From assembly GCA_034430895.1 (NCBI GenBank), contig DAOUDW010000061.1, positions 1 through 64,000 of the forward strand: 64,000 nt of DNA. The letters are read 5' to 3'. This DNA is from WVZH01 sp034430895. GTDB taxonomy: Bacteria > Chloroflexota > Anaerolineae > Anaerolineales > E44-bin32. The position numbers and the translations under genes are program-made. How positions within the stretch are numbered: the stretch's first letter is position 1; the number at the start of each line of letters is the position of its first letter. Shown here in pieces: positions 35,259 to 44,249 of the stretch. The notes beneath the pieces were generated by a model that had not been told where the DNA came from, ran no database searches, and saw nothing but the letters and a program-made list of their open reading frames with translations.

Positions 35259-35816
35259 GTGATTGATGTTAACGAACTGCGAAATGGCGTGACATTCGAG
35301 CTGGATGGCAGCCTGTATAAAGTCATCGAATATAGCCATCATAAACCTGGAAGGGGTAAAGCGACCATCCGCACGAAAGTTCGTGACTTACGAACTGGGT
35401 CCGCATTGGAAAAGACATTCAATTCTGGAGATAAGGTCCAGGATATCCGCCTCGACTACCACATCGTCCAATTCCTATATAAAGACAACGATCTGTATCA
35501 CTTTATGGACACGGAAACCTACGAACAGCCAGCGCTAAATGCTTCCATGCTTGGAGAGGCGACATCCTACCTAACCGAAGGGCTGGAGGTCAAATTGACT
35601 TTTTACGAAGGGGAAGCGCTAGACATCGAACTCCCCACGGCTGTCGACCTGGAGGTCGTCGAGGCTGAAATGGCAGTAAAGGGCGACACCGCAACGGGAG
35701 CCAACAAAAGCGTCACCACAGAAACGGGGTTGAAAGTCCAGGTGCCGTTATTCATTGAAACCGGAAATACGATTCGAGTGGACACTCGCAATGGATCGTA
35801 TTTAACCCGCGCTTAA
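35259..35816 (+). CDS. efp: Translation elongation factor P
   Basis: 185 aa from GTG at 35259 with AAAGGA 8 bases upstream. Three barrel domains: the KOW-like N-terminal domain with YSHHKPGRGKATIRTKV (the Lys of the conserved loop that enters the peptidyl centre), the central OB domain (QPALNASMLGEA region) and the C-terminal OB domain ending GNTIRVDTRNGSYLTRA. It helps ribosomes stalled at polyproline. The loop reads GRGK where most have GRGG, a small variation. No epmA or other modification gene lies nearby. The Cys-rich gene follows after 14 bases. Confidence 0.96.
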   Translation: MIDVNELRNGVTFELDGSLYKVIEYSHHKPGRGKATIRTKVRDLRTGSALEKTFNSGDKVQDIRLDYHIVQFLYKDNDLYHFMDTETYEQPALNASMLGEATSYLTEGLEVKLTFYEGEALDIELPTAVDLEVVEAEMAVKGDTATGANKSVTTETGLKVQVPLFIETGNTIRVDTRNGSYLTRA

Positions 35817-35830
35817 ATCCCTATTATAGT

Positions 35831-36178
35831 ATGACTATGCGCACTCCAGCGGGAACAGAATGCCCCTACTACTACCAGGATTTCCATCGAGGGCGTTCGA
35901 TTCGGGAATGTCGTTTGATCGAACGTACGCCAAACGGTGGAACCTACACACCTGATCTCTGCGCCAAATGCCGAGTACCTCGGATTGGATTGGCCAATGC
36001 TTGCAAACACATGGTGTTAGAAGCGCGTGTGGCTACCAGTTTCCTCGGCCTTCGACGCCGCGTAGAAGTCAGCGCCATGTGCACCCGGACGCTGGAAGAT
36101 GTCCCCGAACCGGAAATCGGATGCGGACAGTGTCATCTTGATCTGCCCGAGTTAATCAACCCAGAGACCATTCCGTGA
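35831..36178 (+). CDS. Cys-rich protein, probable zinc binder, unknown
   Basis: 115 aa with eight Cys in pairs or near pairs: TECPYY, RECRLI, LCAKCRVP, NACKHM, AMCTRT and GCGQCHLD. This pattern suggests one or two metal sites. The start could be the ATG at 35831 or the one two codons later. It overlaps the next gene by 4 bases (GTGA), so translation is probably coupled. It follows efp by 14 bases. I do not recognise a named family. Confidence 0.72.
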   Translation: MTMRTPAGTECPYYYQDFHRGRSIRECRLIERTPNGGTYTPDLCAKCRVPRIGLANACKHMVLEARVATSFLGLRRRVEVSAMCTRTLEDVPEPEIGCGQCHLDLPELINPETIP

Positions 36179-37362
36179 TCTCCGCTCTGCTTATCGATCT
36201 AGACGACACATTATTGGTCAATAATATGAATCGCTTCCTTCCGGTCTATCTGGATCGACTGGGAACGCACCTCTCTAACCTGGCGCCTGCGGACCAAATT
36301 GCCTCCCAGGTAATGGCTGGAAGTATGGCGATGATCCAGAACGATGATCCCACCCGTACCTTACAACAGGTTTTCGCAGAACACTTCTTCCCCCATTTGG
36401 GGATCAAAGAAAAAGACATCTCACCACAAGTGAACGAATTCTATGGCGAGATCTTCCCCGATCTCCAAACGCTTACTTCACCTCGCCAGGGCGCTGGCCA
36501 ACTCGTACGAACGGCAATCGAAAAAGGAATCGAAGTCGTCATTGCCACCAGTCCGCTATTCCCATTTACGGCCATCGAACATCGTCTGGCCTGGGCGGAC
36601 GTACCAACGGATCAATACGCGTACTCGCTAATAACAAGCTATGAGGACTTCCACTTCGCCAAACCACGCCTGGAATACTATGCCGAGATCCTCGCCCATT
36701 TGGGAATACCGCCCCATCAGGCGGCAATGATAGGCAACGATCCGACAGATGATCTCATCCCTGCCCAAAGCCTGGGATTGGCGGTATTTGATGTCAACCA
36801 CGATTCCGACAGCTTTCCTGGAGGTGACCTGTTGGAAGCCGCAGCCTGGATTGATCAAGCCCACCAGGAAGCTCGACAGGACGCCGCAAGTCAACCGGAG
36901 ACAATTCTCGCTCGCCTTCGAGGCCATTTGTCGGCGCTGCATACCATTCTTCCTCCACTCGATGAAAGGCAGTGGACCCAACCTCCGCAAAAAGATGAAT
37001 GGGCAATCAACCAAATCCTCTGTCACCTGCGCGATGTGGAGCAAGAGGTGTACCTGCCACGCATGCATTCGTTATTGACAGAGCAAAACCCGCACATATC
37101 TGCCGTAGAAACGGATCGCTGGGCGGAAGAACGAGAGTATGCCCGGCAATCCGGAGAGGAAGCTTTCGACGCCTTTACCCAATCTCGTCTTCAACTCCTC
37201 GAACAGCTCAGCGGCCTGACACCCAATCAATGGGACCGGCCAGCGCGACATTCCATCTTAGGACCTACGACTCTCGCAGAAATTTATAAAATCGCCACGG
37301 ATCACGATTTACTCCATCTGGCACAGATACGTTCCAACCTGGTTTCACTGCAGGCAAAATGA
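36175..37362 (+). CDS. HAD hydrolase fused to DinB-like domain
   Basis: 395 aa from GTG at 36175. The N-terminal 230 residues form a HAD phosphatase: motif I LLIDLDDTLLVNN (nucleophile and acid Asp), motif II around VIATSPLFP, and motif IV MIGNDPTDDLIPAQSLG. After a short linker, residues about 245-395 form a DinB/YfiT-like four-helix bundle: LPPLDERQWTQPPQKDEWAI, QILCHLRDVEQEVYLPRM and HDLLHLAQIRSNL, where His residues of the usual metal triad are seen. The two domains are normally separate proteins. Its substrate and the reason for fusion are unknown. Confidence 0.85.
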   Translation: MISALLIDLDDTLLVNNMNRFLPVYLDRLGTHLSNLAPADQIASQVMAGSMAMIQNDDPTRTLQQVFAEHFFPHLGIKEKDISPQVNEFYGEIFPDLQTLTSPRQGAGQLVRTAIEKGIEVVIATSPLFPFTAIEHRLAWADVPTDQYAYSLITSYEDFHFAKPRLEYYAEILAHLGIPPHQAAMIGNDPTDDLIPAQSLGLAVFDVNHDSDSFPGGDLLEAAAWIDQAHQEARQDAASQPETILARLRGHLSALHTILPPLDERQWTQPPQKDEWAINQILCHLRDVEQEVYLPRMHSLLTEQNPHISAVETDRWAEEREYARQSGEEAFDAFTQSRLQLLEQLSGLTPNQWDRPARHSILGPTTLAEIYKIATDHDLLHLAQIRSNLVSLQAK

Positions 37363-37369
37363 GCTTGTC

Positions 37370-37398
37370 TTTACACAGCATTACACGGAAGCTATAAT
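37370..37398 (+). promoter_or_regulatory. Promoter of tRNA-Leu
   Basis: TTTACA (37370-37375), 17 bases, TATAAT (37393-37398). The start would be near 37405, 3 bases before the mature tRNA 5' end. Confidence 0.8.
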
Positions 37399-37407
37399 CT
37401 GCTGGAC

Positions 37408-37489
37408 GGGGAAGTGCTGGAACTGGCAGACAGGCGTGACTTAGGATCACGTGCCCTCGGGCGTGCGGGTTCAAATCCCGCCTTCCCTA
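37408..37489 (+). tRNA. tRNA-Leu (anticodon UAG)
   Basis: Class II cloverleaf. The acceptor GGGGAAG pairs with CTTCCCT (the terminal pair is G-U). The D-arm contains CTGGCAGAC. The anticodon stem CGTGA/TCACG encloses loop CTTAGGA with anticodon TAG. A long variable arm lies around CCCTCGGG. The T-arm is GCGGG-TTCAAAT-CCCGC, followed by discriminator A. CCA is not encoded. It reads CUA and, by wobble, other CUN codons. It has its own promoter and lies 96 bases before tig. Confidence 0.95.
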
Positions 37490-37585
37490 CTCCAGTGTTT
37501 TCAAATCTATACAATCAGCAATCTGCCATCGAAATGCAACCATTCCACACGCGTCGATAGGACAAGCCATGAGAGGACAAACACT

Positions 37586-38962
37586 TTGAATGTAAAAACA
37601 CAAGATCTGGAAAATCGTCAGGTTGAAATGACGGTCGAAGTATCTGAAGATCGCCTTCAAACCGCCATGCAATCCGCGGCTCGCCGACTTTCTAAGAATA
37701 CGAACATCCCCGGATTTCGTCCAGGGAAAGCGCCTTACGAAGTGATCGTGAATAAATTCGGTCAGGAGGCGATTTTCGAGGAGGCTTTGGACGGCCTCGG
37801 ACAGGAAATGTACCGCGAAGCGATTCAAGAATCAGAGCTCGAACCCTATGCACCCGGCACACTGGAGGAAATCGTCAGCCAGGATCCATTGGTCTTGCGC
37901 TTCTCCGTACCATTGGAGCCCAACGTCAAACTTGGCAATTATCGAAAGATACGTGTCCCATACGAGGCGCCGGAAGTCAATGACGAAGAATTCGATAAAG
38001 TCATGGAGGAAATTCGTCAAAGCCGAGCGTTAATTGAGCCTGTAGATCGAGCGGCCGAGATGTCAGATGTCGTCATCATCGACGTAAACAGTGAGTTGAA
38101 AGAGCCCGAAGATGGTGAAGATAGCAGCATACTGGACATGAAAGGCACGGAAATTCTCCTCATTGAAAAAACCCAATGGCCGATTGCAGGTATCGCTGAA
38201 CATCTCGTGGGTATTAAGGCAGAACAGGAAATCGAGTTCGATGCCGTCTTCCCCGAAGATTATCCTGTTGAAACGTTACGTCAACAAGAAGCAACCTTTC
38301 AGGTCAAATGTTTGGAAGTGAAATCACGCCATATACCCGAATGGTCGGATGATCTCGCCCAGAGTATTGGAGAGTTCAACGACTTGCTCGATCTGCGTTT
38401 GAAATTGCGCGAGAATCTCGAACATTCAGCAAAGCAGGAAAAAGAATCTGAATACACAGAAAAAGTCATGGAAACCCTGGTGGAAAAGGCTACCTTTGAA
38501 TATCCTCCCATCTTGCTGGAAGAGGGAATCGACGAAATGGTCACCGAGTGGAGTAAAAGCCTGTCCTCCCAGAACATGACCCTGGAAGATTATCTAAAAA
38601 TCGAGGGGAAAACACTGGCTGATTTACGCGAGGAATTACTCCCACAAGCACAAAACCGCCTACTGAAGGCTCTTGTTTTGGGTAAAATTGTCGAAGAAGA
38701 GAAACTGGAAGTAGATGAAAAAGAAATCGATGAACAGATCGAACGCATGGTCCAGCCCTTCAAAGAGCAAGCCGGAGAATTTCGAAAAGTCCTTGATCAC
38801 CCCGAGGGACGACGCCGCATTCGCCTGGACCTGTTGACCGAAAAAGCTTTCCAGAGAATCATCGCCATTGCGAAGGGTGAAGGCGATACAATAGACAAGA
38901 AGAAGGATTCCAAATCCGAGAAAGAGTCATCCGAGCCTGAAGAGAAGTCTGAAAAAGAGTGA
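37586..38962 (+). CDS. tig: Trigger factor
   Basis: 458 aa from TTG at 37586, which has AGAGGA 8 bases upstream; the frame extends back into the tRNA but that part is not coding. The N-terminal ribosome-binding domain has NIPGFRPGKAPYEVI, including the GFRxGxxP signature. A central PPIase domain and a long helical C-terminal domain follow. The last 25 residues are Lys/Glu/Ser-rich and disordered. It binds nascent chains at the ribosomal exit. It is followed by clpP and clpX in the standard tig-clpP-clpX order. Confidence 0.95.
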   Translation: MNVKTQDLENRQVEMTVEVSEDRLQTAMQSAARRLSKNTNIPGFRPGKAPYEVIVNKFGQEAIFEEALDGLGQEMYREAIQESELEPYAPGTLEEIVSQDPLVLRFSVPLEPNVKLGNYRKIRVPYEAPEVNDEEFDKVMEEIRQSRALIEPVDRAAEMSDVVIIDVNSELKEPEDGEDSSILDMKGTEILLIEKTQWPIAGIAEHLVGIKAEQEIEFDAVFPEDYPVETLRQQEATFQVKCLEVKSRHIPEWSDDLAQSIGEFNDLLDLRLKLRENLEHSAKQEKESEYTEKVMETLVEKATFEYPPILLEEGIDEMVTEWSKSLSSQNMTLEDYLKIEGKTLADLREELLPQAQNRLLKALVLGKIVEEEKLEVDEKEIDEQIERMVQPFKEQAGEFRKVLDHPEGRRRIRLDLLTEKAFQRIIAIAKGEGDTIDKKKDSKSEKESSEPEEKSEKE

Positions 38963-38973
38963 GGGTAGAGACA

Positions 38974-39615
38974 ATGAAAATTACTGATCCGAGATCATCC
39001 GTTCCCATGGTGATCGAACCTACCGGTCGCGGGGAGCGAGCGTATGACATTTACTCGTTGCTCCTGAGAGAAAGGATCATCTTCTTAGGAACACCGATTA
39101 ACGATCAAGTTTCCAATCTGATCATCGCCCAGTTGCTGTACCTCGATCGAGAAGACCCGGATCGCCAAATTTACATGTACATCAATTCTCCAGGGGGTGG
39201 GATATACGCTGGATTGGCGATCTACGACACAATGCAGCAAGTCCGAGCGCCAATTTCGACTGTCGCCGTCGGGGTGACGGCTTCATTTGGAACCGTGCTG
39301 CTAACCGCTGGCACCAAGGGAATGCGCTACGCCTTACCACACGCCACGATCCACTTGCACCAACCATTGGGTGGTGTTCAGGGACAGGCAACCGACATTG
39401 AGATTCAAGCCAAGGAAATCTTGCGCCTGCGGGAAAAATTGAATACTATACTCTCAAAGCATACCGGTCAGTCCCTGGATCTCATCGAATCTGATACAGA
39501 ACGCGACTTTTACATGGACGGGGATGCTGCGAAGAAATATGGCATCATCGATCACGTGCTCTACCCCTCCGACAAAAAGGAATCGGACGAAAAGGGGAAG
39601 AAAGAAAGAAAATAA
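38974..39615 (+). CDS. clpP: ATP-dependent Clp protease proteolytic subunit
   Basis: 213 aa from the ATG at 38974, which has GAGGG upstream; a GTG at 38959 overlaps the tig stop. The Ser nucleophile is Ser104 in VGVTASFGTVLL, His129 is in IHLHQPLGGVQGQATDIEI, and Asp178 is in ERDFYMDGDAAKKYG. Around the Ser the sequence is TASFGT rather than the common AASMGA, and the His strand has an extra His (HLHQP). The N-terminus and the IxxLL-type hydrophobic pocket region (LLLRERIIFLG) are normal. The C-terminal tail is Lys/Glu-rich. It forms the barrel degraded through ClpX. Confidence 0.95.
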   Translation: MKITDPRSSVPMVIEPTGRGERAYDIYSLLLRERIIFLGTPINDQVSNLIIAQLLYLDREDPDRQIYMYINSPGGGIYAGLAIYDTMQQVRAPISTVAVGVTASFGTVLLTAGTKGMRYALPHATIHLHQPLGGVQGQATDIEIQAKEILRLREKLNTILSKHTGQSLDLIESDTERDFYMDGDAAKKYGIIDHVLYPSDKKESDEKGKKERK

Positions 39616-39621
39616 AGGTCA

Positions 39622-40923
39622 ATGGCGCGAAGACGCTCGTCAGAATCTGAAGTGCGAGAGTGTTCCTTCTGCAGTCGAGTTGAAGCGGAAGTAAAACGAC
39701 TCATCGCGGGTCCTGAGGGCGTCTTCATTTGCAATGAATGTGTCGACCTGTGTCGTGATATTTTGCAGGATGAAAGACCGAGTCTGGCAAGTTCTGCCGC
39801 TGTAGCGGCGAAACCCCCACTTTCTCCACGTGAGATATACGCAAGATTAGATGAGTACGTCGTCAGCCAGGACGGCGCCAAGCGGGTCCTCTCGGTTGCT
39901 GTATACAATCACTATAAACGCATTGCTCATCGGGGCAGGACCGATGTTGAGTTGGAAAAAGCCAACATCCTGCTCGTCGGTCCGACGGGATGCGGTAAAA
40001 CCTTACTGGCCCAAACGCTCGCAAAAAGTCTTGACGTCCCATTCTGTATTGCAGATGCAACTGCGCTCACCGAAGCTGGATATGTCGGCGAGGACGTTGA
40101 AAACATCCTCTTGCGTCTTCTCCAGGCTGCAGAATTTAACGTCCCACGTGCTGAGCACGGCATTGTATATATCGATGAGATCGATAAAACTGCACGTAAA
40201 AGCGGCGATAATCCCAGCATCACGCGTGATGTGTCCGGAGAGGGCGTACAGCAAGCGCTGCTTAAAATTATCGAAGGATCCGCAGTCAATGTGCCGCCCC
40301 AGGGGGGAAGAAAACATCCGCAACAGGAATTCATCCAGGTCAACACGACTGATGTTTTGTTTATCTGTGGGGGAACATTCGATGGGTTACCGCAAATCGT
40401 CGCCGAGCGTCTGGGGAGACGAGGTCGTTTGGGCTTTTCCGGTACGGTCACGGATCTGAATTCCCTCGAAGACCAGGAAATTCAACTGCTGCGCTACATC
40501 ACTCCCGACGATCTCATGCGCTATGGAATGATCCCGGAACTTGTCGGTCGACTTCCCGTTTCGATCAGCATCGATCCACTAGATATCCACGCACTGCGCG
40601 CAATCCTGACGGAACCGAAAAACGCACTCGTACGCCAATACCAACGTCTTTTCGAAATGGATAATGTAGCACTCTATTTCGATGATGAGGCCTTGGAGGT
40701 CGCTGCCCAGTTAGCCATGGAACACGAAACTGGGGCTCGAGGACTGCGTTCCACGATCGAAGGCGCCTTACTCGATGTGATGTACGAAATCCCCTCACGA
40801 CCCGAAATACGCAAGGTACACGTAGACGCCGATGCAATACGCGGCGATACCAAACCCCAACTGCAGGATGAGAAAGGGAAAGAACTTGCCTATCTCGATG
40901 AAACCCTGCCGGACGCCGCTTAG
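39622..40923 (+). CDS. clpX: Clp protease ATPase subunit
   Basis: 433 aa. The N-terminal zinc domain has four Cys in CSFCSRVEAEVKRL and ICNECVDLC. The AAA+ core has Walker A LLVGPTGCGKTLLAQTLA, the pore loop GYVGEDVEN, Walker B GIVYIDEIDKTARK and arginine-finger region RDVSGEGVQQALLK. The IGF-type ClpP-contact loop is diverged: LGRRGRLGFSG is found at the expected place. It unfolds tagged proteins for ClpP. It starts 6 bases after clpP and completes the operon. Confidence 0.96.
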   Translation: MARRRSSESEVRECSFCSRVEAEVKRLIAGPEGVFICNECVDLCRDILQDERPSLASSAAVAAKPPLSPREIYARLDEYVVSQDGAKRVLSVAVYNHYKRIAHRGRTDVELEKANILLVGPTGCGKTLLAQTLAKSLDVPFCIADATALTEAGYVGEDVENILLRLLQAAEFNVPRAEHGIVYIDEIDKTARKSGDNPSITRDVSGEGVQQALLKIIEGSAVNVPPQGGRKHPQQEFIQVNTTDVLFICGGTFDGLPQIVAERLGRRGRLGFSGTVTDLNSLEDQEIQLLRYITPDDLMRYGMIPELVGRLPVSISIDPLDIHALRAILTEPKNALVRQYQRLFEMDNVALYFDDEALEVAAQLAMEHETGARGLRSTIEGALLDVMYEIPSRPEIRKVHVDADAIRGDTKPQLQDEKGKELAYLDETLPDAA

Positions 40924-40947
40924 TCATCCACCGAACGGATTCACAAC

Positions 40948-41820
40948 TTGAATACCATCGCAACATTTTCTATTGTCGCCTACGACCCACAAGAACCCGC
41001 ATGGGGAATCGCGGTGGCCTCGAAATTCCCAGCCGTGGGCGCCGTCGTTCCCTGGGCAAAAGCCGGTGTGGGTGCCGTTGCCACACAGTCCTATGCCAAT
41101 ACGACCTTTGGACCTCGAAGTCTCGCCTACATGCAAGAGGGCCTTGGTGCCAACGAAACTCTCGAACGACTACTGAAAGACGATGAGGAACGAGGCTTAC
41201 GGCAAGTTGGTTTGATCGACGCAAAAGGTGAAGCGGCTACATTTACAGGAGAAGATTGCCATGCCTGGGCCGGTGGACAAATCGGCGAGCATTTTGCGAT
41301 TCAGGGCAACATCCTCACCGGTCCGGAGGTTATCGATGCAATGGTCCATGAATTCCTGGCATTCGAGGGCGATTTCCCCGAACGCCTGCTTAATGCACTC
41401 CTGGCTGGGGACCGAGCTGGCGGAGACCGCCGAGGGCGGCAAAGCGCTGCGCTCTACATCGCCAAACCCGAAGGGGGATATGCCGGCTTGAACGATCGCT
41501 GGATCGATTGCCGTGTGGACGACCACGACGATCCCATTCCACAATTATCTGGATTGCTGCAGCTGCATCGGCTGTATTTCGGAGTAAGCCCGGAAGACGA
41601 AATGCTGCGCATCGAGGGGGACGTTGCCACAACGCTGCAGGAAATCATGAAGCGCCAGGGCTATTACAACGGTTCCATTCACGGCAAATATGATGACGAT
41701 ATGGAACAAGCCTTACGGCGCTTCATCGGCAACGAGAATTTCGAAGACCGCACAAATCTCCAGGCTGGCAAAATCGATCAACCGGTATTCGACTATCTTG
41801 TGAAGAAATTTACGCCATAA
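40948..41820 (+). CDS. DUF1028 protein with C-terminal peptidoglycan-binding-like domain
   Basis: 290 aa from TTG at 40948. Residues 1-205 are DUF1028, an Ntn-hydrolase-like family: TFSIVAYDPQEPAWGIAVAS, WAKAGVGAVATQSYAN, GRQSAALYIAKPEGGYAG and DRWIDCRVDDHDDPI. Residues about 225-290 (LQEIMKRQGYYNGSIHGKYD) look like a peptidoglycan-binding domain 1, which usually binds cell walls. No signal peptide is seen, so the location is open. It follows clpX by 24 bases and may share its transcript. Function unknown. Confidence 0.82.
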   Translation: MNTIATFSIVAYDPQEPAWGIAVASKFPAVGAVVPWAKAGVGAVATQSYANTTFGPRSLAYMQEGLGANETLERLLKDDEERGLRQVGLIDAKGEAATFTGEDCHAWAGGQIGEHFAIQGNILTGPEVIDAMVHEFLAFEGDFPERLLNALLAGDRAGGDRRGRQSAALYIAKPEGGYAGLNDRWIDCRVDDHDDPIPQLSGLLQLHRLYFGVSPEDEMLRIEGDVATTLQEIMKRQGYYNGSIHGKYDDDMEQALRRFIGNENFEDRTNLQAGKIDQPVFDYLVKKFTP

Positions 41821-42000
41821 CGACCTTTCTCCGCAAACATCAATAATCTCAGAAGTCATTATTCTTGCCTTTCAGGAATAACAAGCCTGCCTTTATGATT
41901 TCATCCTCCCCCATGAAATTGGGGAAGCCATTATAATGGCACCGGACTCGATCGATTCCAACTCGATCACCCACCCAAGCATGTAAGCGAAAGGAGACAA

Positions 42001-42804
42001 GTGAAGACACTAGACCAAATCCGCGCGCTGATTATCGACATGGATGGCGTCCTCGTTCTGGGGACGTCTCCACTGCCGGGGATCTCCGAGTTCTTTTCTT
42101 TGCTCGCAGCGCGCGAACTCGACTTCGTCGTGGCTACCAACAATGCCACAGTCTCACCGGAAAACCTCGCCAAGCGCCTCAACAATTTAGGTGTTCAGAT
42201 CCCCCAAAACAAAGTCGTCACATCCGCGATGGCGACCGCAGGATATTTACGCGAAGATCAACATCGAGATAGCAAAGTGCTTGTGATTGGGGAAGCACCA
42301 TTGCGTCAAGCGATCCTTTCCGCGGGACTCGAAATTAGCGAAAGCGCGAAAGAAGCCAGCGCCGTCGTCGTTGGCCTGGATCGAGAAATATCCTGGCATA
42401 AGTTATCTGAAGCGGCGTATGCGATAGGAGCCGGGGCTGTATTCATCGGGACCAATCCCGATCCAAGTTTTCCGACAGAGAGGGGTATCACCATCGGTAA
42501 TGGCGCCATGCTGGCCGCGATTAGCGCAGCAACGGGAGTCCAGCCAATCATCATCGGGAAACCCGAGACTTATCTTTATCAATTTGCATTACGCAAATTA
42601 GGCACGAAACCCGACGAAACCCTCGCGCTCGGCGATCGACTCGACACGGATATTCTGGGAGGCATCAAGGCGGGTCTTTGCACGGCGTTAGTACTCACAG
42701 GCGTGACCTCTCGTCAGGAGCTCGAAAATTCATCGATTCAGCCGGATTGGATCTTCGAAGACCTCACCAAACTCACCGCAAAATTTACCGCAGACAAGAA
42801 ATGA
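42001..42804 (+). CDS. NagD-like HAD-superfamily phosphatase
   Basis: 267 aa from GTG at 42001, with AAAGGAGA upstream. HAD class IIA: motif I LIIDMDGVLVLGTSPLPG, motif II VVATNNATVSPE (Thr/Asn cap of the C2 type), Lys in IIIGKPETYLYQFAL, and motif IV LALGDRLDTDILGGIKAGL. Family members dephosphorylate nucleotides, phosphoglycolate or glycerol phosphate; which one is not clear. Its last four bases overlap rlmN (ATGA), so the genes are coupled. Confidence 0.92.
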   Translation: MKTLDQIRALIIDMDGVLVLGTSPLPGISEFFSLLAARELDFVVATNNATVSPENLAKRLNNLGVQIPQNKVVTSAMATAGYLREDQHRDSKVLVIGEAPLRQAILSAGLEISESAKEASAVVVGLDREISWHKLSEAAYAIGAGAVFIGTNPDPSFPTERGITIGNGAMLAAISAATGVQPIIIGKPETYLYQFALRKLGTKPDETLALGDRLDTDILGGIKAGLCTALVLTGVTSRQELENSSIQPDWIFEDLTKLTAKFTADKK

Positions 42805-43850
42805 CCCCCCGAACCTCGATATTCGATCTCTCTCTGGAGGAACTCGCAGATAACCTCGAACGATGGGGAGAACCACCCTATCGTGCCAAACAGATCTGGC
42901 GCGGTGTTTATCGACGGCTGGTCACTGATTCGAATGCGCTGACAGATTTAACCATAGAGCTGAGAACGCGAGTAAAAGAGACACTCTCTTTCTCCAATCT
43001 TGCGGAAACGGACAGGCAATGCTCCGAGGACGGCAGCACCATCAAGACACTCTTCACAATGCCCGACGGGGAAAATGTGGAAACTGTACTCATGCATTAT
43101 GAAAAGCGGAATACGGTCTGTATCTCCACACAAGTCGGCTGCGCCTTGGGCTGTGCATTCTGTGCCACCGGGCAAATGGGATTTCGGAGGAACCTGAGCA
43201 GCGGCGAAATCATCGAACAAGTCATTCAATACGCCAGGCAGCTTGCCGCACAGAAGGAGCAAATCACCAACATCGTAGTTATGGGTATGGGCGAACCTTT
43301 CCACAACTACGATGCTGTACTCCCAGCGCTCGTACGTCTGAACCATCCTGATGGATTCAAGCTTGGTGCCAGACGGATGACGATATCCACCGTTGGCCTG
43401 GTTCCGGGAATCAAACGCTTCACCCGGGAAGGATGGCAATTCAAACTTGCCGTCTCCCTGCATGCGGCCACGAATGCCCTGCGGAATCAATTGCTGCCAA
43501 TCAATCAACGCTATCCATTAGAAGTATTATTACCTGCTTGTAAAGAATACATCCACCAATCCGGCCGACGAATCACCTTCGAATGGGCATTGATTCGCGA
43601 CGTAAATGATGGCCTCGATCAGGCAGATGCACTCGCCGATCTCATCCATGAAATGAATTGCCATGTGAATCTCATTCCGCTAAACCCAACTGCCGACTTC
43701 AAAGGCGATGCTACGAACAAAAAGAAGGCTGACCGCTTCTTAAGCAGACTCTCCAATCGTGGGATTTCCTGCACCATGCGCCTGCGCCGAGGGATAGAAA
43801 TCCAGGCTGGCTGCGGTCAATTGGCGACAGAAGGGAAGAACGAGTCCTAA
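42801..43850 (+). CDS. rlmN: 23S rRNA (adenine-C2)-methyltransferase RlmN
   Basis: 349 aa from ATG 42801; the open frame extends upstream inside the phosphatase but is not used. A radical-SAM enzyme: the cluster motif CALGCAFCATGQMGF gives the CxxxCxxC ligands, preceded by VCISTQVG. The methyl-carrying and resolving Cys lie near QVGCALG and at the C-terminus (RRGIEIQAGCGQLA). GMGEPFHNYD and the LAVSLHAAT strand are family hallmarks. It methylates C2 of A2503 of 23S rRNA and A37 in some tRNAs. It also needs Fe-S clusters supplied by the suf system in this window. Confidence 0.96.
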   Translation: MTPRTSIFDLSLEELADNLERWGEPPYRAKQIWRGVYRRLVTDSNALTDLTIELRTRVKETLSFSNLAETDRQCSEDGSTIKTLFTMPDGENVETVLMHYEKRNTVCISTQVGCALGCAFCATGQMGFRRNLSSGEIIEQVIQYARQLAAQKEQITNIVVMGMGEPFHNYDAVLPALVRLNHPDGFKLGARRMTISTVGLVPGIKRFTREGWQFKLAVSLHAATNALRNQLLPINQRYPLEVLLPACKEYIHQSGRRITFEWALIRDVNDGLDQADALADLIHEMNCHVNLIPLNPTADFKGDATNKKKADRFLSRLSNRGISCTMRLRRGIEIQAGCGQLATEGKNES

Positions 43851-44249
43851 TCCCGACTGAATAAAATACACCGCCCTAACCGGTCGGTAACCCGAAACTA
43901 TCACTCCCGTATACGAATTTCATGAATAAGATCGACCTGACAAACAACTTGTCAAGCATGGGCCAAAAAGGTATGATTGCAACCACGTTTTAAGTTGATA
44001 GCTGCACACCGTCCCGTCAATTTATTTGAAATTCGCACATTATTTGATCCTAAGCACTTTAATGCCATGATCAGTTGATCGCACTAATTGGAGTAAGTAC
44101 ATTTTATATGTTAACGAGGTAGTTACACTTGAAGATCCAATCGAAATCGGCAGCCCAAATGTTGATGTGGGAGAAATTAAAGAAAAAGACCGCCGAGGCG
44201 GCGGCCAATAATTGGGTTTAAACCAATAGAATAATGTATTGTATTGAAA
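43851..44249. other. 399-base region between rlmN and rpmB with little coding signal
   Basis: AT-richer than its flanks. No known RNA motif was recognised. The CCGCC-GA-GGCGG hairpin near 44190-44203 lacks a T-run. The only coding possibility is the 30-aa frame starting at TTG 44129, listed separately. Confidence 0.6.
44129..44221 (+). CDS. Possible 30-aa peptide
   Basis: TTG at 44129, with ACGAGGT about 10 bases upstream, opens a 30-codon frame ending at TAA 44219. It would encode a Lys/Ala-rich amphipathic peptide (KIQSKSAAQMLMWEKLKK, then a short tail ending NNWV). The evidence is only the ribosome-binding-like site and composition. It may be chance. Confidence 0.22.
   Translation: MKIQSKSAAQMLMWEKLKKKTAEAAANNWV

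Noticed and set aside
43851..44128. Riboswitch or structured RNA after rlmN
   Set aside because: No known motif or strong stem with covariation-like pairs could be seen by eye.
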